Assembly (NCBI GenBank): GCA_020809705.1 | Contig: CP085827.1 | Span: forward strand, 7,006,001-7,070,000 | DNA: 64,000 nt | DNA from: Calonectria ilicicola | Lineage: Eukaryota; Ascomycota; Sordariomycetes; Hypocreales; Nectriaceae | Reading direction: 5' to 3' | In this document: positions 55,600 through 64,000 of the stretch, in pieces | Layout: each line of letters opens with the position of its first letter | How positions within the stretch are numbered: the first letter of the stretch is position 1 | Program-made: the position numbers and the translations under genes | Notes under the pieces: model-generated | Database searches by the model: none | Told to the model about the DNA's origin: nothing | What the model saw: only the letters and a program-made list of their open reading frames with translations

Positions 55600-56769
55600 A
55601 TTATATCACCAAGAATACTTATACCACATTATTGGCTATCTTTCTAGAGAATCAGATAAGCATCTCTTACCTTTTCAATACCTCTAATCTTTTCGATCAT
55701 AAAGTTTAAGCATCTTCCTCTTATACCTACAAGGAGATTATCATTCATATAATTCTAGTAGATGCTCTAGTAAACAAAGTGGTTCCATTCCTTCATAGAG
55801 CAGTCCTCCTCTGGTCTTATTGGTTCCTTTTGGGTACCATTCAGGATACGCATAACATGCTCTGCTAAAGCTACATTTTTAATACCTTCATCCCATTCGG
55901 CCCAGTTTTCAGTTCCTTTGAGTTATAGAACAGCATTGTAGCTTGACCCAATTCCATATACTTTTGCCACTTTATTTTAGACTTCGTAATCGAATTCACT
56001 TAAACGTAGATATTTTCTCAATTTCCGGTTGCTCCGTTCTTTAGGGTTCGTCATTTCAAGTGCTTGGCCCTTACACGGGGGCGGAGGCTAGTTTGGGATG
56101 GGTAGCATTGCATTAGTATGATTGTTATTCATGTGGTACTAGGATCTCATAGATATTTGCAAGTATACGATCTCATCACTAAAGAATTCAGTGAGTTCGG
56201 CTAGGAGGGGTTATTCTTCTCCAAAGGTCTCCGCGAGGTATTGACTGATATTTTGGCTGCAAAGAAACCGTCCAGGGTATTGGAGTCCTTCTAGGAATAT
56301 AGATATTACTTCGCTGTATACGTGTTGTACTTCTCCTTTGGTGATTGGGATTTTGTTAATGGTGGTATTTCTCTAGTCACGACGCTCTACTGAATTCGTA
56401 AATAAAGACCCAAAAGAAACTAAAGGAAAGGGCAAAAGGCTTTCAAAGCGATGGATGCTATTTAGTTATTAGGCAGTCCTTGGAGGTAGATAAAAAGTAG
56501 AGGTAGTAATTTCTGGCTCAGGGCTGACGGATATATGTGTCCCAACACTGGAGCTTAAGGGGCTCGAAGAGCTAGATGTTGTTGATAACATTCCGAATAT
56601 CTTGGGAGACACCCGGGCTCATAACCTATTAGACTTGTAATATATTGTATTGTGTATGTTGTCTAAAGAACAAGTGTTCTGTGTGAAGGGAGCTATAAGA
56701 GATCTTCATCCCTTAGGTTTGTCTCTTGTTACATAAGCCTCGCTTGGAGCATGCGAGACATTTCCAACA
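55600..56769 (-). pseudogene. decayed Copia-like retroelement relic (LTR, primer site and gag-like part)
   Basis: On the minus strand, TGTTGG at 56769 to TTACA at 56636 looks like a short LTR (134 bp). It is followed within a few bases by TAGGTTATGAGCCC, close to the initiator-Met-tRNA primer site used by Copia elements. Further on, about 55925-55600, a frame reads GTENWAEWDEGIKNVAL and so on for about 47 codons. It then continues through TAG codons (FVY-stop-SIY-stop-NYMNDNL). The W..W pattern resembles the start of Copia gag. No protease, integrase or reverse transcriptase follows. The repeated TAG codons fit C-to-T decay of CAG/TGG, as produced by RIP. The family call is moderate. Confidence 0.45.
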
Positions 56770-58130
56770 GTTATCCCTTCGGTTGGGGGAGCCTGCGTTA
56801 CAAAATCACAAATTTGGTTGAATTAATTTTTGATTGTTAATATCAAGTAGAATTAAACTTTTCACGGATTCTTCTTACCTACTAGATAGGATCGCAGTGT
56901 ATCGACGCGATGAAAACTATTCATGATGTGAGTAGCGTCCGGTGATAATCACTGTCACGATCCGGTCCAGTCGCTATCGTGATTATGACTCTTGTTTTTC
57001 TTGGTGTTCCAGGTTATCCTCATGTATGCGTTTGTGGTATTTGGACATAGCAACAAGTTATCAGCTAAGAACGTTAATTGTTTATTTGAGAGGTAACAAA
57101 GATCGCTTTTATTTTGCGCGGTCAACTGCTACAGGGTAGCCCAGTTCCCTCAAGCTCCCGCAAGGGCCAAAACCTCCAACAAAATATGTGAATTGATATT
57201 TAATGCGGCCCAAAACCCCGGCCCTTACTTCTCCTAAATTTCTACATTCAACAAGGGCAAGAATGGGCTACGGGGTGCGAGGATTCACACTTTCTATGAC
57301 GTCTTTTGACTGATGCATTCGAAAAGGTTACTTAGGACTAGAAAAATGGTTGAAAGAAAATTAATTCCTCTATCTTCAGGACCAATGCTCCGGCTGCGCT
57401 AAGCGACCTCCTCGACAAGCTATCTACTCACGTGATCACCCGACACCCATCACGGACGAAATCAAAACATAAGCCAGTAACCGCAATGCTCACGATTACT
57501 AGTATCGATAACAGTTACTCAGTTACACCCGTGATGTACCGTAGCCCAAGTCATAACACGGGGCAAGGGCTCTATTGTCTTGAAAATCATGGGATGAAGG
57601 CATTCACATTGTTGGAATTAATATCCTTATAGCACTTGTATGTAACGTGCAATCTAGCGTTATCGTCGAACTTTTGATACAGCTTAGCTTTTAACAAGAT
57701 GGTTGGTATATTTCATAACTCATTAAATGGACTCTCTTTACATACGTTACAAGTTGATTGTTTCTTAGTCAGGTAACTCATGACTAAGCTTCATTGTATC
57801 TGCCTCCTTTGTGGTTTTAGAGTCACAAGGATCCGCGAAGTGGCAAATGTATAATAACCAAAAACTGCAAGCCATCCTTACAGGTTGAAGGGAGAACGAA
57901 TATAAAGAAAGGAAATAGATTATCAAGTAGTAGTAGAATATAGTGGACTTTGTAGGATGGAAACGTCAATGTTGGTCACTTTCAAGATTGTCTGCCGTCT
58001 TGCGGCACTAATTTGTGTAAGGTTCATGGTTCACTCGGCAAATGGTTTTGTGTAAGAAAGAAGATGCATTAAATTGCATAATTTTGACTGTTAGTATTGA
58101 TTGTCATATTTCTATCGAACCATTTTGCTT
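56770..58130. other. intergenic, no gene recognised
   Basis: Downstream of both the retroelement relic and the hydrolase gene (which ends at 58131). Only short open frames without family features are present. The last 200 bases presumably contain the hydrolase 3' UTR. Confidence 0.5.
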
Positions 58131-60208
58131 TTATTGTACAACTGGCTCCATCAGTGAAACAGCAAGATAGCTTTCATACTCACCACCAAAATGTACAGTG
58201 TGACAACCTTTGTTTTTGTGAGAAATTCCATACAAATGTTCAAATTCCATATAACCCATATAGTGACCAGATATCTTCAAAGAAAGCGACTCTCCCGCTT
58301 CGAACACAATACCGCTAGGCCAAATCGGAATCTCGAGTCGTGTAACAGTACCTGCAGGGATTGACTTGCGTGAATCGTGAGTGTACTGAGGCCACTCGCC
58401 TGTAAAATCCTGAACCTTCGAAGTGTCCTTTGAAATAGAATGACTACCTCGAAGAGCTCCAGTTGGTCCAAGATATTTCAGGAAGCACGAGTCATGAACC
58501 TCAGATACATCTTCTGCAGGGGGAATTAGGTTTTCCAAGGGTACATTCATATGCACCAGCTCTTTACCGGACGCGTCCAACTTCTTCAATTGAACAAAAA
58601 CATCGATGTCGTCATCACCGTCATTTGCAACATGAATGACTGCATATGAGTAGCCATGCAACCAGGTGGTTTTGGTAAACTTGTAAGAAAAGGCAAGCTC
58701 TTCAACGCTATCCACCGGTTGCTTAGGGACATACTCGGCATTGTAAGAGATGTGGCCCTTGTTAGCAATTGGTGTTTCACTCAGCGTACCACCACTCCCA
58801 AGATAAAACTTGTGGTAAGATGCTTGGGGAACAGGATAAGATTGGAAAGGAACATTAATGATCGAAGGCTAGGCTTAATTAGCTTTGTCGTATGAATTAT
58901 TGGCGCATAGAGGATGTTGAAATGAACTCACCCTATTAAAACCCAGGATCGAGGCTCGGACAGGAACCGTGTCCTTCCAGTTATTTTTGACTCCCTTCAG
59001 GTAGTAATCGAAAAATTTGGTTAGATCCTCAACGCTTTCAGGTGCGTATAAATCCGACCACTCTTGTCGAGCATGAATCCGTAGCCTGAGAAAATTAATA
59101 ATTTTATGACTTGGATAACAGGTCGTGATAAGTCTCACCATTTGTCAGTGCTACTGAGCTCGTTATAAGCCCTGATAGAACCAGTAGTGTGGAGACTGCT
59201 GGAGTAACTCGCCAGAATGTATGCTGGCGCAGTAATATTCGTGAGGTTAACGTTCTTGTCCTCCCAGTAATCGTCAAACAGGGGATGGTTTTGTATCATT
59301 TGAATGACAGATTCGGTCTTATTCCTGCCAACCATAGTATTTTCGAGCAAGCCCCACATGGTATCATATGGATATGGAATGCCACCCCTGCACATAGTGT
59401 CCCTATAGAAGTCTGCTGCACCTTCCCAGGGTGCGATAGCAGCCAAGTGGGGAGGCTGCTGAGCGGCAATGTGCCACTGAGCCATTGCAAGCCAACTATT
59501 ACCGGCAGTAGCAATCTTTCCGGAGCACCAGTCGAGTGTAGCGATGTACTCGATAGCATCATAGCCATCTCTTCCATCTTGAGAGCCCAACCAACTTCAA
59601 GCATGTTAGTCTATATTGCAACTCCATCAAATATTGTCTAAGCCCCTGTTGGCTCGTTGCTACTCACGGGATGATACCCTCTGAATCCCAAGAACCACGG
59701 AGGTCAACGTTGATAATGGCATAGCCTCGGGCAGGCCACACAGCAGGATCTAAGCCTTCGAATTTCTCATACCCACTGACGGCATCTTGGGGCACCCCAA
59801 ATCGACCAGGAATCATGTTTAATGAATGAGGGCCTTTGTGCAGAACTATTAGTAAGAAAGAAGATATGTTTCATAGGATAATTAATGAGCGATTTCATCA
59901 ATTTTGTATTTGTGCTCACCATTCCCAGACTTTCCATATGGACTCCAAATCAGGATCGCGGGAACCTTTTCAGAGGTTACAGGACGAAAGATATCGCAGT
60001 AAATCTTCACACCATCTCTCATTGGGAGTGCGACGTCTTTCTCAAAAATGACATCAGATTCAAAGGGTCTATAACCTGGAGCTCGACGGTCTCCCTTGAG
60101 AATGGTTTTTGTCGAAGGGCGGAAGGGATCATAGACACCCGCCGTTTCATCTTCGGGTGTAATGGTAGGACCTGTGGCCACTTCGATGTTGTTGATGATA
60201 ACAGGCAT
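58131..60208 (-). CDS. CocE/NonD-type alpha/beta hydrolase (X-Pro dipeptidyl-peptidase S15-like), five exons
   Basis: Predicted hydrolase of acyl or peptide bonds; the substrate is unknown. Exons (minus strand): 60208-59920, 59833-59668, 59594-59139, 59085-58932 and 58868-58131, about 600 residues. All four introns start GTGAG and keep phase. For intron 1 an acceptor at 59846 is also in phase and would add four residues; I prefer 59834 because it gives SGNGPHSL. Family marks: FEKDVALPMRDGVKIYCDI, ILIWSPYGKSG, YEKFEGLDPAVWPARGYA, NVDLRGSWDSEG and the nucleophile motif AGNSWLA (Ser about residue 185). The HARQEWSDLY..FFDYYLKG segment is typical of the family's cap-to-C-terminal part, followed by a jelly-roll-like C-terminal domain. 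Where bacterial CocE has its acidic GWYD-type motif this protein has ASYSSSLH, so the acid residue of the triad must be elsewhere. No signal peptide is visible, so it is probably cytosolic. Confidence 0.88.
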
Positions 60209-61047
60209 TGTGTTGTGATTTTATGAAATTGTAATATAATATGTTGTTTTTCTGATTTAAATAAATTCTTTACGGACTTGAAAGTTGGTTATGAGTTTTG
60301 TATACTTTTAAAGCATCGTTCATTAATTTACATCGTGCGAACCTGTGGGGCCGAAGTGGTCCCGATCTTAGATTATCAAATTCTCGGCCGTTTCCCCCAC
60401 CGGCTCGGCTGAGCCCCTCCTCCACGTGCAGGTGGTTATTTATTGGTCGGGCTTAGGATTTAAGCCAAAGCCGAGATTCAGAGATGAGAAAATGACATAG
60501 TTTTTCTATGCCAGTATAGCTTGACTAGTTATTTTTCAGTTCTAATACGGACTTTTCTTTTCAATTTTTACCCTTGTTGAGTTGCATTTGAATCTCATTT
60601 TGTCCATGATTCATAAACTGTTGGCGATAAGTACTTTGCAAAACACTGATTACATCTTTCGACGCTTTCAGTGGCGATGGTGTGGATCACATAACGGACC
60701 CAGACCAAAAGCTTGATTGACCCATTTGTGCGTGCTTGAATGAAATGCTTTTAACATAGGTCATAGTGTGGGAAACGACAAAGTTATGAGCAAGATGCAT
60801 CAATTTTGATTCATCTAGTGAGCTTTCTCTTTCAGACAGGCCTACAGGCTGGAAGATAAAAGAGATCCTTTTCTTTTTTTGGCCGACTCAGCCACTGGTC
60901 AACGTACCATCCAATTGTTCTAGTCATCGCCATATTCGAAGCTCCTAGGCACGTTGAAAGCGAAAGAAGCCAACCGTAATTAGCAAATCAGTACCAAAGG
61001 AGATCCATCCCCATTCCACATTTATTTTAAGCCAACAAATTGAATCT
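60209..61047. other. intergenic between hydrolase and ligase
   Basis: Contains the hydrolase promoter (both genes run on the minus strand) and the ligase 3' UTR. A GC-rich patch at 60340-60480 is the most structured part. No ORF or RNA gene is supported. Confidence 0.5.
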
Positions 61048-62810
61048 TTAGGAAAGCTTTGAAGTAAGATAGGCTTTGTCTCCAACCTCATTCGCTGCGC
61101 GCTCTCGGAGGACTTTTCGGAGAATTTTCCCAGACTGTGACATGATTAGAATGAGCGATAAAGGAAAGAAATCTTTCAATATCTCACTGGATTCTTTGGG
61201 ATGGTGTCAATGAAGGAAACTCCCCCCACTAGTCTTTTATACTTGATGACCTTTCCAGCAATCCATTCCATAATTTGTTCCCTCGATACTTCAGAGCCAG
61301 GGGTTCGCACAATGTATGCTCTAGGCACTTCTTCTCCCTCGATGGTAACACCGACAACGGCAGCATCTGCCACATCAAGTCTCTCAAGAAGGAGAGCCTC
61401 CAATTCGGCCGGTGCTACCTGATTACCTTTTACTTTTATGAGCTCCTTGATACGGTCGACGATGAAAACCAGAGCTCCCGGGATGTATGAATCCACATAC
61501 GCAATGTCTCCGGTCTTCATCCACCTAGTACCATCTAAATCTTCAAATATCGTTTCTTCAGTCGCTTGTGGCTTTTTCCAATATCCCCTCATTACTGTAG
61601 GCCCGCTCACCCATAGCTCACCAGGTTTTCGAGCTGACATAATCTCTTTCCCGTCCTCGCTAACAAGCCTGGCTCTGCAATTCGGCATCAGTTCTCCCAC
61701 AGAGTTATTGCGTTCCTTCCTTGTAGGATCCCATGACAACGCTGTGCATGTAATTTCCGTCATACCCCACCCTTGTCGAACAATAAGATCGGGTTTGTTT
61801 ATCAGCCTTTCTGCCCCAACCGAGATATCGGCTGCTAATGGCGCGGCACCGCTGCCAACACTTTCAAGGCTGCTCAGGTTGAATTTCTTGCTCACGGGGT
61901 GTTTTACCAGTGCAACAAGAACTGGAGGAACAGCAGTAAGATGTGTAATTTTAAACCGCTCGATGTGAGTGAGGAGTTTGACAAAGTCAAATTTGGGCAT
62001 GATATATGTTGGAACTCCTTGTTTCGCAAAGTTAGCCACAAAATACGTCTGCGCATATGCATGATAAAGTGGGAGGAAGCAAAGGCCTCTGTGGTGTTTC
62101 ACGGCGTCGCTATAGGATTCTGCTAACGCTGAAACCTTGATCACGCCAATGCCGTTAGAAACATAGTTATAGTGCGATATTTCAACCCCTTTTGGCACTC
62201 CTGTGGTACCAGATGAGTAGTTGAGACAGCATGTCGCAGTTCTAGAATCATTAGGCTCTGTCCATTCGAATCTTTCAGCTTCAGTCGCCGGGGCGATAAG
62301 CTCAGTCCAATGGTATATTCCCTTTGTAGCTGGCTGCTCAACATGCTTGGAGCCAGGCATTGTTGTATCAAACAAAAAAATACAACTATTGTCAAGTGCG
62401 GCTTGTTTCGCAGCATCTAATGCAGTGTTTATACTACCAGCTGCCGCGATCATAAAAGATGCCCCGCTGTCTTGAAGCTGGTAGGCTAACTCTCGAGCCA
62501 CATAGTTGGGATTGGCACCAGTAAAGATGCCGCCAGCCATGAGTACACCAAGAAAAACAGAGGGGAAAAAAATGTTGTTTCCCGAGAAGATCAGTACGCG
62601 ATCACCTGGCTTCAAACCATGACGTTGAAGACCAACCGCGATCTGCTTTGCGAGCAAGCGATAGCCCGACATCGTTACATAGTGACTTTCTGGGCGGTCA
62701 GCATCAATGAAGACCTCCGTTGCAGATAGAGCATTAGATGCAGAGCCAAAAATCCATTGTTGCAGCGAGCAATTGGGGATTTCCTCTGTCCAGCGAGAGG
62801 TAATCACCAT
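61048..62810 (-). CDS. 4-coumarate:CoA-ligase-like acyl-adenylate-forming enzyme, two exons
   Basis: Activates a carboxylic acid as an acyl-AMP and, in this family, usually transfers it to CoA. Exon 1 is 62810-61188, the intron 61187-61135 (53 nt, donor GTGAGA, branch TCTAAT, acceptor CACAG) and exon 2 61134-61048, about 569 residues. Without splicing the protein would stop at KNPVRY and lose the catalytic lysine. Splicing gives NPSGKILRKVLRERA, the A10 motif. Other marks: YSSGTTGVPKG (residues 198-208), GWGMTEITCT, MKTGDIAYVD and the hinge VDRIKELIKVKG. The C-terminus reads TSKLS, a peroxisomal SKL with one extra residue. The acid substrate cannot be read. Such ligases sometimes supply acyl starters to lipopeptide NRPSs, but NRPS-2 starts with an A domain and offers no starter C domain, so a link is only possible. 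Confidence 0.92.
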
Positions 62811-63519
62811 CCTGTATTGAAGATGATACCAAAGAGCAATGCAGTGTGTGAGCTTCCTTCTGGATAATACTGAAACTGGTCAATGTTAAGGCGGTACCAA
62901 TTTATCAAAAGGAACGCGTTGAACAAGCCCCTCACAACCAAGGCGGTGCTTGAAATGTATCAAATTAGCAGAAGAAATTGAGTTCAGATGTGTTTGTGTA
63001 ATTTTAAATTGTTCCAAGTCCAAATGCAGACTATAGAAAACTAGGAGTTTTGAATTATTGTTGAGCAATCGGAATGGCAGGAATATGAGGGGCGAAAATG
63101 AGAGCGAGCAAGTTGAAAAAATCGTAAAATATTCTGAGGGAAGGAGATCTAATATAATCAAATCCTCGGCCATTGATGTCTGGACACACGTCTCCTCATT
63201 GTAGCCCAAGGTCTGCCTCGGCTCAAGTCCCCAGTCCTTGTTGAGAAATGGACCCTGCACTTTCCCCGCATCAAGAAGATGGGGTCACATGGACGTAATT
63301 CACAGATACTTCCCTAGCCCACCCGATCAATTTTCTCATCGTGTCCAATTAAAATTCTGCATTTATCCCTCGGGTGTTTTCATGGCCAGGTTCCCTGCGT
63401 CTACATCTACACCGCATTGGGATAGGTATGGTCATTCGGTGAGGTGTCGCTGCCGAAAGCCCCCTCAAAAATTAAACGTGGCCCGTCCTCAGAGAAAAAT
63501 GGCACACATTTACTCTTAA

Positions 63520-63547
63520 TTGGCGTAAGCTGTCTCTTACGCGCCAA
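63520..63547. repeat. short inverted repeat (hairpin)
   Basis: TTGGCGTAAG, a 6-nt spacer, then CTTACGCGCCAA. The arms match except for two extra bases (CG) in the right arm. It could be a regulator site or the collapsed end of a small transposon. Confidence 0.5.
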
Positions 63548-63618
63548 ATTTCGGTTCTAATTTCCATGTCTTAGTTATCACAAATTGACATCGTGAATGA
63601 GAACTGAAGACATGGACA

Positions 63619-63636
63619 AGGTCAAATGACTTGACC
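63619..63636. promoter_or_regulatory. perfect inverted repeat GGTCAA-5-TTGACC
   Basis: Two 6-bp half-sites in perfect inverted orientation with ATGAC between them, about 0.8 kb upstream of the ligase start. The geometry suits a dimeric transcription factor, but I cannot name one and the site may be chance. Confidence 0.3.
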
Positions 63637-64000
63637 AGATCAAGAAAGAACGCACAACGCTAAATATTCTAGAAATAAAATCTTGCGTGATTGATAAAAG
63701 GGAAAGATGAAGGAGGATGTAAGATTATGGCCTTAGCAGGACCAAATACACTCAACAAGACACGATTTCAGATCAGAGAGAGTAGATTGTTGATTCTAAT
63801 TCACTGCTACAATTTTTCTGTCCCACGTTACTCTAGGGTAGGAGAGCTATTTTCTCCAGGACAAAATCCATGCAAATAATGTTGCCGCATAACCTGTCTA
63901 TTAAACAAAGAATCAGAATAGTTTCTTTCCATTTGTATACGTCTTAGAATGATACGAGGGATTTTTTCAGATTTCATCCTTTCAAAGTTCCCGCTGATCC

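Larger units (their letters stand above)
62811..64000. other. upstream region of the ligase gene, no gene recognised
   Basis: Open frames here are short and lack family features. Two inverted repeats (63520-63547 and 63619-63636) stand out. The ligase promoter lies in the part next to 62811. Confidence 0.5.

Noticed and set aside
61048..62810. Ligase as a dedicated starter-activating enzyme of the NRPS cluster
   Set aside because: It is 18 kb away across a mobile element, and NRPS-2 has no starter C domain; kept only as a possibility.

Overview
This is filamentous-ascomycete (Pezizomycotina-type) DNA. The genes carry short spliceosomal introns (about 50-90 nt) with GTAAGT or GTGAGN donors and CTAAC/CTAAT branch sites. 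The coding content is fungal: multimodular NRPSs built from repeated A-T-C units, a CocE-like hydrolase and a 4CL-like ligase. The rest is a Helitron and mutated retroelement relics.

Layout. (1) 1-12520, + strand: the 3' part of a large intact NRPS gene (NRPS-1). It reads A(partial)-T-C-A-T-C-A-T-C-A-T-C and ends in a basic Ser/Arg repeat tail. (2) 12521-16234: a spacer with no convincing gene and one tRNA-like relic. (3) 16235-42455, + strand: a second NRPS (NRPS-2) with eight modules, A-T-(C-A-T)x7-C. It starts with a 62-nt intron and an acidic head. As assembled it is a pseudogene, with three small frameshifts, one deletion of about 40 nt and two in-frame TAG codons. (4) 42668-54671: a Helitron-like rolling-circle element. 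It encodes a seven-fold zinc-finger array that splices into a Rep/Pif1-helicase (minus strand), plus a divergent gene of unknown family. At its right end lie three tandem units with inverted ends, a 16-bp minisatellite and a G-quadruplex motif. (5) 54689-56769: a probable solo LTR and a stop-riddled Copia-like relic. (6) 58131-60208, minus strand: a five-exon CocE/NonD-type alpha/beta hydrolase. (7) 61048-62810, minus strand: a two-exon 4-coumarate:CoA-ligase-like acyl-adenylate enzyme.

How the genes may work together. NRPS-1 stops exactly after a condensation domain of the internal elongating type, with no A domain after it. NRPS-2 begins exactly at the matching C-A linker, with no C domain before it, and ends in a different, terminal-type C domain. 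The flush ends carry a strongly basic tail (NRPS-1) and a strongly acidic head (NRPS-2). The simplest reading is one assembly line of at least 12 modules split over two genes, with charge-complementary docking extensions. That is inference, and the damage to NRPS-2 suggests the line is dead in this strain unless some lesions are assembly errors. The hydrolase and ligase are near enough to be cluster members, but nothing in the sequence proves it.
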